NCBI RefSeq assembly: GCF_000166195.2
Contig: NZ_CM001403.1
Location: 186,001-250,000, forward strand
DNA: 64,000 nucleotides
Source of the DNA: Mucilaginibacter paludis DSM 18603
GTDB lineage: Bacteria > Bacteroidota > Bacteroidia > Sphingobacteriales > Sphingobacteriaceae
Direction: 5' to 3'
Made by a program: the position numbers and the translations under genes. Shown here in pieces: positions 45,013 through 53,023 of the stretch. The notes beneath the pieces are model-generated. The model had not been told where the DNA came from. It made no database searches and saw nothing but the letters and a program-made list of their open reading frames with translations. Numbering within the stretch: the first letter of the stretch is position 1; the number at the start of each line of letters is the position of its first letter.

Positions 45013-45039
45013 ATATATTTGCATAACAAGCAAATATAT
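45013..45039 (+). promoter_or_regulatory. Promoter -7 element within a 10-bp inverted repeat
   Basis: ATATATTTGC (45013-45022) and GCAAATATAT (45030-45039), 7-base spacer, ending 2 bp before the nuclease start codon. TATATTTG at 45014-45021 matches TAnnTTTG, so the transcript would have a leader of only about 14 nt. Binding at the palindrome would block initiation. Confidence 0.55.
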
Positions 45040-45041
45040 CC

Positions 45042-46412
45042 ATGTACGCTATTGTAGATATTGAAACCACAGGGGGGCATGCCAGCGCACACGGTATTAC
45101 GGAGATTGCCATTATTATACATGATGGCCATACCATTACCAACCGCTTTGAAACCTTAATTAACCCTGGTATGCTCATACCCATGCACATACAGGTGTTA
45201 ACGGGTATAGATAACGATATGGTAAAAAATGCGCCGCCGTTTAGTAGTATAGCGCAACATGTTTATGAAATATTGGAGCCCTGCACTTTTGTGGCTCACA
45301 ACGTCAATTTTGATTATTCTTTTGTGAAGCACCACCTGATGGCTTCCGGGTATGATTTGCAGAGCCCTAAATTATGCACGGTTAGGCTGGGGCGCAAAAT
45401 ATTTCCGGGGCTCCCCTCCTATAGCCTGGGTAAATTTTGCGGGCATATGGGCATTGATAACAGCGCGCGGCACCGGGCCATGGGCGATGCTGATGCCACG
45501 GCAAAGTTGTTTAGCATGATGTTGCTTAACGATAAAGAAGGGCACATTACACACACTTTAAAACAGCGCAGTAAAGAATCATCCCTACCGCCAAACCTGC
45601 CGCAACAGCATATTGAAACCCTGCCCGATGCACCGGGAGTGTATTATTTTCATGATGCCAAAGGCAAGGTAGTTTATGTAGGGAAAGCCAAGAGCCTAAA
45701 AAAAAGGGTAAAGAGCCATTTTACCAACAACCGGGCCGACCTGCAAAAGCAGGAATTTTTAAAAAACATTCACCAGATAACGCACCAAACCTGCGGAACC
45801 GAGCTATTGGCCTTTATATTAGAAACCGTTGAAATTAAACGGCTATGGCCTAAATACAACCGCGCGCAAAAAAGGCATGAGCATACCTATGGCCTTTATC
45901 AATACGAAGATCAACGCGGTTACCTGCGCTTGGTTATTAATAAATGGACTAAATATTCGGCGCCCTTATATACCTGTAATTCCCTGCTGGAGGGTTATGG
46001 CTTGCTAAACCAGTTGATAGCGGATTTTGACCTGTGCCCTAAACTGTGTTTTATCCAGAAAAACGATCAGCCTTGTCCGCGTAACTTAACCAAACCCTGC
46101 GCCTGCCAGGTTACCGAAACACCTAAACGTTATAACAGCCGAGTTAACAAAGCTACCACGCACCTCAAGGCGGCTTTATCAACTTTTGCTATACGCGATA
46201 AGGGCCGGCACGATGATGAATACAGTTGCATCCTGATAGAGAATGGCGAATTTTACGGCATGGGCTATATCAGCAACAGTACCGTTACCGATAATGGCCT
46301 ATCATCAATCAAAAGCCTCATCACCCCTTACCCCGGCAACAGCTATATTAAAAGCCTGGTAGCCAACTACGCCATCAGTTACCCGGACCGGAAGCTGGAG
46401 TTTAGCTTATAG
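45042..46412 (+). CDS. DEDDh exonuclease fused to GIY-YIG nuclease domain
   Basis: A 456-residue two-nuclease protein. The N-terminal DnaQ-like 3'-5' exonuclease (1-165) has D6 and E8 (VDIETTGG), D91 (NFDYSF) and the H144...D149 pair (ARHRAMGDAD), all five DEDDh residues. The GIY-YIG domain (about 193-275) shows APGVYYF, VYVGKAKSLKKRVKSHF and R222, as in the UvrC N-terminus. The C-terminal half includes a cysteine cluster (NLTKPCACQ). This fusion is a known bacterial family (exonuclease/Cho-like) linked to DNA repair. Its promoter is overlapped by a palindrome, so it is likely regulated. Confidence 0.93.
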   Translation: MYAIVDIETTGGHASAHGITEIAIIIHDGHTITNRFETLINPGMLIPMHIQVLTGIDNDMVKNAPPFSSIAQHVYEILEPCTFVAHNVNFDYSFVKHHLMASGYDLQSPKLCTVRLGRKIFPGLPSYSLGKFCGHMGIDNSARHRAMGDADATAKLFSMMLLNDKEGHITHTLKQRSKESSLPPNLPQQHIETLPDAPGVYYFHDAKGKVVYVGKAKSLKKRVKSHFTNNRADLQKQEFLKNIHQITHQTCGTELLAFILETVEIKRLWPKYNRAQKRHEHTYGLYQYEDQRGYLRLVINKWTKYSAPLYTCNSLLEGYGLLNQLIADFDLCPKLCFIQKNDQPCPRNLTKPCACQVTETPKRYNSRVNKATTHLKAALSTFAIRDKGRHDDEYSCILIENGEFYGMGYISNSTVTDNGLSSIKSLITPYPGNSYIKSLVANYAISYPDRKLEFSL

Positions 46413-46457
46413 CTCAATTCTTTTGATCAACCTTATTCCAAAAAGACAATGTCGTGT

Positions 46458-47003
46458 CGACGATAAAATGCCGGTTATCGTTTAGTCAAAGTCATTAATA
46501 CCTATAATGACGCGTTGTTAAGTTATTTATTTACAGCACCATACCACCCTCCATCATGTCATCCCGACGGGAGGAGCCATCTTTTGCGCGCGATAAGTAT
46601 GCAGCATATCGGTTGCGCTGATTGTCAATCTGCTTATTTTGCGTTAATAATCAGTAGCTCTTAATTTAGAACATCGGCACGCTCAATCGCCGCGTGAAGA
46701 AGCCCCACCCAACCCTCCCCGGTAGGAAAGTCTCCCCTACCGGGGGAGATTATGCACTGTGTTTGCATTTGGTGTGCATGAGAGCTCCGCTGTTTAGAGG
46801 GGGCTTTGGACTGCCCCATCCTTCCGCCCACAGGCCAGCTCCCGGCCCGGCGTGCAGTTGGGCTTTTGCGCACTTTTCTTTCAGCGCTTAGTAATCTACA
46901 GGTTTCAAACGTCATCCGTATTTTTTTCCGGTTGGCCTGGTCTGTTACTTAGCCAGGAATTTTGCCTCAAAACGCCAGACTAAGTACTCTTAACTTTACA
47001 CTG
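46458..47003. repeat. Dispersed intergenic repeat, copy 1 (split)
   Basis: Block A at 46458-46503 (contains CGATAAAATGCCGG and GTCATTAATACC) and block B at 46951-47003 (AGCCAGGAATTTTG, then GACTAAGTACTCTTAACTT). Both blocks recur side by side at 54572-54680, so here about 450 bp lie between them. Confidence 0.5.
46700..46806. repeat. Palindromic intergenic element
   Basis: Outer arms AAGCCCC (46700-46706) and GGGGCTT (46800-46806). An inner hairpin has CTCCCCGGTAGG (46715-46726) opposite CCTACCGGGGGAG (46736-46748), with one bulged G. It has the look of a REP/BIME-type or MITE-like unit. Confidence 0.5.
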
Positions 47004-47269
47004 ATCCTCAAGTGTTTTGAATAAAGTTCCGTAATACTGCGTTAAGGATTGCAGTGAGCCCGGAGCGGAGCGAGGACTTGGAACGGAAAGTCTGGGCCGA
47101 AGGCAACGCCCCAATTTTAATTTTACGCAATAATCAGGTTTATTATTTTATAAAAACGTTAACGCAAGTTTTGCTCTATCCAACCGCCCTTGGCCAACAA
47201 AATATCCACACCGGTAAAAATCTGCAAGCAAAACCTTAATTTCGCGGCAACAGAAAAGAGGAGAAGATT

Positions 47270-49546
47270 TTGGATTATTTAAAGGGATTAAATCCTTCGC
47301 AACAACAGGCGGTATTACAAACCGAAGGCCCGGTGATGATTATAGCGGGTGCCGGTTCGGGCAAAACAAGGGTTATTACTTATAGAGTGGCCCACCTGGT
47401 ACAAAAAGGTGTAGACTCGTTTAACATACTGGTACTTACTTTTACCAACAAAGCGGCGCGCGAAATGCGGGAGCGGATTATGCACGTGGCCGGCCCCGAT
47501 GCCAAAAATATTTGGATGGGCACCTTTCACTCGGTTTTCGCCAAGATATTACGGGTTGAGGCCGACAAGATTGGCTACCCAAGCAACTTTACCATTTACG
47601 ATACCGACGATAGCAAAAGCGTATTGCGTGCCATTATTAAGGAGATGAGCCTGGATGATAAGCTGTACAACCAGAATTTTGTAATGAGCCGCATATCGGC
47701 TTCAAAAAACAACCTGGTATCGTGGCAGGAATATCAGCAAAACCCGGATATACAGGCGGATGATTTTTCGAGCGGGCGCGGGCAGTTAGGAAAGATCTAT
47801 GAAAACTATGTGAACCGCTGCTTTAGGGCCGGTGCAATGGATTTTGACGACTTGTTGTACAAAACCAACGAACTGCTAAAAACCCATAACGACGTACTTT
47901 ATAAATACCAGAACAAGTTTAAATACCTGATGGTGGATGAGTACCAGGATACCAACTTTTCGCAATACCTGATTGTGAAGAAACTGGCCTCTATTAACCA
48001 GAACATTTGCGTGGTGGGTGATGATGCACAGAGTATTTACGCTTTCCGCGGAGCCAATATCCAGAACATCTTGAACTTTGAGAAGGATTACCCGGACTTG
48101 AAGGTGTTTAAGCTGGAGCAGAATTACCGATCTACGCAAAATATTGTGAATGTTGCCAACAGCATTATCTCTAACAACAAAGAGCAGCTGAAGAAGAACG
48201 TATTTTCGGAAAAGGAAGCCGGCGATAAAATTAAGGTGATGCGCGCCTTTAGCGATAATGAGGAAGGCAAGATGACCGCCGAGGCGATTTTTCAGGACCA
48301 TGCCAACAAGGGCATGAAATGGAATGATTTTGCTATTTTGTACCGCACCAACGCACAATCCAGATCGATGGAAGAAGGTTTGCGTAAGCTTAACATTCCT
48401 TACAAAATATATGGAGGCCTCTCCTTTTATCAGCGTAAAGAAATTAAGGATTTAATATCCTACTTCCGCTTAACTTTTAACCCGAACGACGAGGAGGCCT
48501 TGAAAAGGGTGATTAATTACCCTAAACGTGGTATTGGCGATACTACGGTTGACCGGATTATTGTGAGCGCGGGACAAAATAACATTAGCCCCTGGGAAGC
48601 GATTGTTAACCCGACTCAGTTTTTGGATAGCCGGACAGCCAATACGGTTGCCAATTTCGGGATGATGATCCAGAGTTTCCAGGTGATCACCAAAACCATG
48701 TCGGCCTACGACTCTGCTTTGTATATTGCCCAGCACTCGGGTTTGCTGAAAGACCTTTACGAGGATAAATCGGTAGAGGGACTGAACCGTTACGAGAACA
48801 TACAGGAGTTGCTGAACGGTATCAAAGAGTTTTCGGAACGGGAAGACCTGGAAGAAAAAGGGCTGGATATTTTTATGCAGGACGTTGCCTTGCTGACTAA
48901 CGACGATAAGGATAAAAACAAGGATGCGGATACGGTATCATTAATGACGATCCACTCGTCAAAAGGGCTTGAATTTCCGCAGGTATTTGTGGTGGGCCTG
49001 GAAGAAAACCTATTCCCGTCGCAAATGTCGCTCAACTCGCGTACCGACCTGGAAGAGGAACGCCGCTTATTTTACGTAGCCGTTACCCGCGCCGAAAGTA
49101 AGCTTACCATAAGCTACGCCACATCGCGCTTTAAGTTTGGCACCCTAATTAACTGCGAGCCAAGCCGCTTTTTAGACGAAATAGACGCCCAATACCTGGA
49201 GCTTGATTTTACTGCCAAGAAAGCGCCTGCAGGCAACCCCTTCTTTGAGGATGAACGCAGCGCATGGGCAACAAAGGATACTTTTAGCAAACCAAAAGCG
49301 GCCACACCGGCAACCAATATTAAAACAACTTCGATTTTAGCTAAAGCGCACGTACCAACCCCCGGCTTCGCGCCGAGTGATACATCGGGCTTGCAGGTTG
49401 GCATGGAAGTGGAGCACGAACGTTTTGGTTTTGGTAAGGTATTAACCTTAGACGGCAATAAACCGGATATTAAAGCGACGATATTTTTTAAAGAAGTTGG
49501 GCAGAAGCAGCTGTTATTGAAGTTTGCCAAGTTGAGGATTGTTTAA
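47270..49546 (+). CDS. pcrA: UvrD/PcrA-type superfamily 1 DNA helicase
   Basis: A 758-residue SF1A 3'-5' helicase. Start is TTG at 47270, supported by AGAGGAG seven bases upstream and by the protein beginning at the expected MDYLKGLNPSQQQAV. Walker A GAGSGKT at 27-33, motif II DEYQDTN, QNYRSTQNI (motif IV region), and the late motifs GLEFPQVFVVGLEENLFPS and RRLFYVAVTRAESKL are all present. The C-terminal tail (about 690-758) includes HERFGFGKVLTLDG, the Tudor-like RNA-polymerase-binding element found in PcrA/UvrD. Role: repair and removal of replication-transcription conflicts. Length is slightly above the usual 720-740. Confidence 0.96.
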   Translation: MDYLKGLNPSQQQAVLQTEGPVMIIAGAGSGKTRVITYRVAHLVQKGVDSFNILVLTFTNKAAREMRERIMHVAGPDAKNIWMGTFHSVFAKILRVEADKIGYPSNFTIYDTDDSKSVLRAIIKEMSLDDKLYNQNFVMSRISASKNNLVSWQEYQQNPDIQADDFSSGRGQLGKIYENYVNRCFRAGAMDFDDLLYKTNELLKTHNDVLYKYQNKFKYLMVDEYQDTNFSQYLIVKKLASINQNICVVGDDAQSIYAFRGANIQNILNFEKDYPDLKVFKLEQNYRSTQNIVNVANSIISNNKEQLKKNVFSEKEAGDKIKVMRAFSDNEEGKMTAEAIFQDHANKGMKWNDFAILYRTNAQSRSMEEGLRKLNIPYKIYGGLSFYQRKEIKDLISYFRLTFNPNDEEALKRVINYPKRGIGDTTVDRIIVSAGQNNISPWEAIVNPTQFLDSRTANTVANFGMMIQSFQVITKTMSAYDSALYIAQHSGLLKDLYEDKSVEGLNRYENIQELLNGIKEFSEREDLEEKGLDIFMQDVALLTNDDKDKNKDADTVSLMTIHSSKGLEFPQVFVVGLEENLFPSQMSLNSRTDLEEERRLFYVAVTRAESKLTISYATSRFKFGTLINCEPSRFLDEIDAQYLELDFTAKKAPAGNPFFEDERSAWATKDTFSKPKAATPATNIKTTSILAKAHVPTPGFAPSDTSGLQVGMEVEHERFGFGKVLTLDGNKPDIKATIFFKEVGQKQLLLKFAKLRIV

Positions 49547-49623
49547 AAGGGCTGAAAATAAAATCGGGGAATTAGTATAGTTCAACAATTTGGTAAGTTT
49601 ACAAGAAAGTCTTTTTTAAGTTG

Positions 49624-49800
49624 ATGGTGGTATTAAAAAGCTTAATTGCAATTGCTGGTGTTTTACTAACCTTATATTATTTAACACTTTACTATAAGGG
49701 AAAATCGAGCATTAAAAAAGTTGTCTGGATATTTTTCTCAACATGGCTATTACTGGTTATCATTTCAGTTATTGAGTTTATGGTATATAGCCATAATTAA
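49624..49800 (+). CDS. Small two-helix membrane protein
   Basis: A 58-residue frame from ATG 49624: MVVLKSLIAIAGVLLTLYY, a short basic loop (KGKSSIKKV), then IFFSTWLLLVIISVIEFMV. Two clear membrane helices and a basic loop make it look real. It follows the helicase by 77 bp and its stop codon overlaps the stop of the convergent lipoprotein gene. No family recognised. Confidence 0.6.
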   Translation: MVVLKSLIAIAGVLLTLYYLTLYYKGKSSIKKVVWIFFSTWLLLVIISVIEFMVYSHN

Positions 49801-49982
49801 TCAAATTGCGGAAGAAAATACTGATTAATAAAATGGTACGCTTCTGATTTCTCAAGGGGTTTAAAGTCAGCCTTCTTTCGGAGCAGTTCGATAGTGTCCC
49901 GAAGTTTTTGTTCGCGTTTTTTTTCGGCAGCAGATTGGCATCCTGCTAAACCCATCAACAAAAACAGCATAAACATTCGCAT
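49797..49982 (-). CDS. Very short lipoprotein
   Basis: A 61-residue protein with a classic lipoprotein signal, MRMFMLFLLMGLAGC (lipobox LAGC, Cys15), followed by a charged helix (EKKREQKLRDTIELLRKK). It ends abruptly in ...FINQYFLPQFD. It may be a complete small lipoprotein or the stub of a longer one. It converges tail-to-tail with the two-helix membrane gene, overlapping in the stop codons. Confidence 0.6.
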   Translation of the reverse strand: MRMFMLFLLMGLAGCQSAAEKKREQKLRDTIELLRKKADFKPLEKSEAYHFINQYFLPQFD

Positions 49983-50101
49983 GAGCTAAATTAATCATTA
50001 AATGAATAATCAATCATAAAGCATCATCATTAAATTCAATTTCCCACCGGCCAAATTTTATACCTCTCCCCTTTTTTAACTCGTAACCTTCCTTATTTTT
50101 G

Positions 50102-50923
50102 ATGGCTATCACCCAAGGGCCCTCAATGAACAGTTATATCAAAATTTGTATTGAAATTGTGGCAACAACTTTGGTGGCGGCCTGGGTGATCTGGAAGGTA
50201 TGGCCGGAAATGAAGGCCAATAATATCTTCATCAAAAATCCATTCCGTTACAAACAGGGGCCGGCAAGGCTGCTGCGAAAATTACAACACAAGAAAGATA
50301 TATTTGGAGTTGCGGTAACTGCCGGTGTTGCGGGCCTTGTGTTATCTATTTACAGGGTTATCAAATTAAAATACGAGGGGCCAAATTACCGGAGCGGTTA
50401 TATTGATTATTTGCCGGCAAGATTTTTCTTTATCAGCCTCGCGTTACTCATTGGGCTTTTTTTTCACATACTGAACGATGACCCTGAAAACGACTTGTTT
50501 AGAAACTTTAAGTATGCCTTAAAAGCATGGCTCACCGGTATATTGGCATCACCTATCATTGTTTTATTAATCAATAACCATACCATAGCCAATAGCTTTA
50601 GGGCCTTTTACCTTTACATTAAAATAGCCATTATTAGCAATGGTTTAGCCTGCCCGGCATTTATCACGCTGATATTTGCCGCAAACTACTTTAGCAAAAA
50701 GCCTTGGAAAACGCCAAAGAAAAAGTTATTCATGATGATATATACCGGTGCCGTTTTTATATTATTGCTATTGTTAGCGCCTCTTGGCGTTAGCTACGGA
50801 TTAGGTGGCTTGAGCAGTTGGCTTAGCCAAACTATTATTACCGGGCTTGGTATGGCCTACTATTCCATGGATCAGACCATCTACAGCGACGAAACAGCCC
50901 ATCTAACCAATACTATTGACTAA
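50102..50923 (+). CDS. Polytopic membrane protein of unknown function
   Basis: About 273 residues with five to seven hydrophobic segments (IEIVATTLVAAWVIWKVW, FFISLALLIGLFFHIL, WLTGILASPIIVLLI, AVFILLLLLAPLGVSYGLG). The start is uncertain among TTG 50099, ATG 50102 and ATG 50126; the last gives the best short N-terminus before the first helix. No family or operon partner recognised. Sequence quality suggests a real gene. Confidence 0.65.
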   Translation: MAITQGPSMNSYIKICIEIVATTLVAAWVIWKVWPEMKANNIFIKNPFRYKQGPARLLRKLQHKKDIFGVAVTAGVAGLVLSIYRVIKLKYEGPNYRSGYIDYLPARFFFISLALLIGLFFHILNDDPENDLFRNFKYALKAWLTGILASPIIVLLINNHTIANSFRAFYLYIKIAIISNGLACPAFITLIFAANYFSKKPWKTPKKKLFMMIYTGAVFILLLLLAPLGVSYGLGGLSSWLSQTIITGLGMAYYSMDQTIYSDETAHLTNTID

Positions 50924-51044
50924 CTATACTACCCACTCTTAGCCGACCATAGGCCGGTTAATGTTTGAAATAACCCTGCCATTAATCCAATGGCGCCTGA
51001 TTTAAATAGTGATTAGGGATATGCTTTTATTTTAACATTTTAGT

Positions 51045-51070
51045 TGTATAACTAAAGTATTAGTTATACA
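51045..51070. promoter_or_regulatory. Perfect 10-bp inverted repeat upstream of the plug-like gene
   Basis: TGTATAACTA (51045-51054) and TAGTTATACA (51061-51070) with spacer AAGTAT. It lies 135 bp before the start codon of the plug-like gene in an otherwise empty 282-bp region. Operator candidate. Confidence 0.5.
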
Positions 51071-51205
51071 TTAGCATTACCAATTAATATTTACCCTTAC
51101 CCCATTAAGAATTGAAAACATAAAACTGCTCATATAAGGATCTATTTTAACCCAAATAACTAAAAACTTAGTTTAAATAAACATTAACCACTAACAATTA
51201 AAAAC

Positions 51206-51787
51206 ATGAAAACTACCTGTTTAACAATCCTACTCTTATTAAATTACATGGCTTTAAGCGCACAGGTTCGCATACATCCAGGTAAAGACTCAACCACTAC
51301 AAGTAAGCCATTGACGCGGAAGCCCCTGTATGTTGTATTTTCGTCTGGCAAGATTATCATGAAGTCGACCAGTCAGGATACTTCTGTTTTAAACAAGATA
51401 GATCCGGCATTTATTCAATCCATGACTGTGATTAAAGATAGCACCGCCATCAAAAAATATGGGAGCGATGCAAAATACGGTGTAGTTGAGATCAACATGA
51501 AAGACGGCAAATTCCCCAAGCAATTAGTGATTAAAAATACCGTAGCGCAGGCGGATTTGAAAGTGCGCAAACCTTTGTATGTTGTGTTCTCGTTTGATAA
51601 GGTGATACTGAAGTCGGAAAGCCAGGATACGTCCTTTTTAAAGAAAATAGATCCGGCATCTATTCAATCTATGAATGTAATTTCGGACGGCGCCGGGATT
51701 AAAAAATACGGGAACGATGCGCAGGATGGTGTAGTGGAGATTCACATGAAAGACGGAACATATCCGAAAGGTTATAAGCCTCAATAA
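51206..51787 (+). CDS. Secreted tandem TonB-plug-like repeat protein
   Basis: A 193-residue secreted protein: signal peptide to about residue 20 (...MALSAQ), then two copies of a 67-residue unit at 38-104 and 121-187 (48 of 67 residues identical by my alignment). Each unit runs RKPLYVVFS...IDP..IQSM.VI.D...IKKYG.DA..GVVEI.MKDG. This copies the core of the TonB-receptor plug (PLYVIDG...DIESIEVLKD..A..YG..GANGVV.ITTK) but no barrel follows. Similar plug modules occur in Bacteroidota, for example after BlaR1-like domains. Probably periplasmic; function unknown. It is not a simple truncation because it is duplicated and has its own signal and terminator. Confidence 0.75.
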   Translation: MKTTCLTILLLLNYMALSAQVRIHPGKDSTTTSKPLTRKPLYVVFSSGKIIMKSTSQDTSVLNKIDPAFIQSMTVIKDSTAIKKYGSDAKYGVVEINMKDGKFPKQLVIKNTVAQADLKVRKPLYVVFSFDKVILKSESQDTSFLKKIDPASIQSMNVISDGAGIKKYGNDAQDGVVEIHMKDGTYPKGYKPQ

Positions 51788-51851
51788 AAAGACTATAAGT
51801 TGATGGGACTTTAACTGAAAAAAAGTCCACATCGCCAATATGCATCCAGGA

Positions 51852-51899
51852 AAAAGGGTATCGGTTGTTGCTTCGGCAGGCAACTTGATATCCTTTTCT
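51852..51899 (+). terminator. Terminator-like long hairpin
   Basis: AAAAGGGTATC (51852-51862) opposes GATATCCTTTT (51887-51897), with one G-T wobble. It encloses an inner stem GTTGC/GCAAC and is followed by T-rich sequence. It lies 65 bp after the plug-like gene. Confidence 0.65.
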
Positions 51900-52151
51900 A
51901 ATTAATGATGGCTACATGATGAATGAGATGCCTTAAAAATGACTAATCAGTCGCGAACAGTTTGTTTACATATAAGTTACCCACACACAGCAAGACATAG
52001 ATTGGATATATAGCGGAATAGCACATGTTAGTAGCTATAGCCCGGCAAGCGAAATATTATTTCCAAAAGAGTAACAGGTGAGAGTACAAATGCATGGCTG
52101 GTGTTGAGCTAAATTGGGGCTAACACATTACTATACAATAGTAAATTCGCA

Positions 52152-52181
52152 TTGCACAATTTAAAAATTATATTATATTTG
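52152..52181 (+). promoter_or_regulatory. Bacteroidota-type promoter of the lipoprotein gene
   Basis: TTG at 52152-52154, a 19-base spacer and TATATTTG at 52174-52181, a full consensus match. The GTG start follows 36 bp later. Confidence 0.72.
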
Positions 52182-52217
52182 TTACTCTAATTATACTATT
52201 AATTAACCGACAGCAAA

Positions 52218-52934
52218 GTGAAAAGGACTCTTTTACATTTTGGAGTTGTTGCCTTTGTTTTTTGCGTAGCATTAACAGCATGTAAAAAAACGAATGTAGC
52301 AAGTTCCGCCAGCGATCCGCAGCTCAACTTCGTACTGCAATCAGATAATCCATCATTTACCTTTGCCTCAGCAGGTGCAACCAATGGGGCAACAGGCGGC
52401 CAGGCATTTAGCTGGAATTGGGGAATAGCCAGTATTACCAAATTCCGGATGAGTGCAAAAAGAGGCGGCATGCCAGTGGAATATTCTTCTTCAAATTTAA
52501 CTAATGTGGATCTTTTTTCGCTTGTGCCAAGCCTATCAAGCATTAGTATACCCAAAGGCGATTATACCGAAGTAAAAACTACAACCATATTTACCCAAAC
52601 TAACGGTACAGATTTTCCAGTTATATTAAAAGGGACTTATGTAACAGGGGCAGGAGGCCATATCCCCGCTGAATTTGACTTGAACGATAACCTGGAAATT
52701 AACGTGCAGGTAAATAACATTATAGCGGACGGAAGCAAGGATTTTACCACCAAAATAGCCTTACACTTAAACCTGTTTTTAAATAGCATAAGCGCACAGG
52801 AAATTGATGCCGCTACACGTACCAACGGCACTATATTGATCAATAAAACAATTAATACATCGCTGTACAATAAAATAAAAGGCAATATGCTGGCCTGCGC
52901 AGCATCAACATTGCTAAGTGCAGCCAAAAAGTAG
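52218..52934 (+). CDS. Hypothetical lipoprotein
   Basis: A 238-residue lipoprotein read from GTG 52218. Lipobox ALTAC (Cys near 22) followed by KKTN. The rest is a beta-rich Ser/Thr/Asn sequence (FSWNWGIASITKFRMSAKR, YTEVKTTTIFTQTNG) without a recognised domain. It has a strong promoter just upstream. The IS4-family element begins 24 bp after its stop and appears to have split its terminator. Confidence 0.75.
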   Translation: MKRTLLHFGVVAFVFCVALTACKKTNVASSASDPQLNFVLQSDNPSFTFASAGATNGATGGQAFSWNWGIASITKFRMSAKRGGMPVEYSSSNLTNVDLFSLVPSLSSISIPKGDYTEVKTTTIFTQTNGTDFPVILKGTYVTGAGGHIPAEFDLNDNLEINVQVNNIIADGSKDFTTKIALHLNLFLNSISAQEIDAATRTNGTILINKTINTSLYNKIKGNMLACAASTLLSAAKK

Positions 52935-52946
52935 AGCCCCCCTGCC

Positions 52947-52957
52947 CCGTGAAGGGG
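52947..52957. repeat. Target-site duplication, left copy
   Basis: CCGTGAAGGGG, repeated exactly at 54484-54494, directly abutting the left end of the IS element. Confidence 0.9.
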
Positions 52958-53023
52958 CATAGCCGTCAACTTTAGAAAAAAAAGGGATAAAATTTTTTTA
53001 GAGCAAGAATCGGAACTGCAAAA

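Larger units (their letters stand above)
46413..47269. other. Repeat-rich intergenic region
   Basis: 857 bp with no credible gene; overlapping open frames at 46661-46915 are by-products of G/C-rich palindromic repeats. It includes repeat block A (46458-46503), a palindromic element (46700-46806), repeat block B (46951-47003) and the helicase ribosome-binding site AGAGGAG (47257-47263). Confidence 0.6.
51788..52217. other. Intergenic region between plug-like and lipoprotein genes
   Basis: 430 bp with no gene. It contains a terminator hairpin (51852-51899) and the lipoprotein promoter (52152-52181). A weaker hairpin GGACTTT/AAAGTCC lies at 51806-51828. Confidence 0.5.

Noticed and set aside
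46661..46915. Overlapping open frames on both strands before the helicase
   Set aside because: Long frames are a by-product of the G/C-rich palindromic repeat; neither translation resembles a protein.
51206..51787. Plug-like protein considered as a truncated TonB receptor
   Set aside because: It has its own signal peptide, an internal duplication and a terminator, and no barrel remnant follows.
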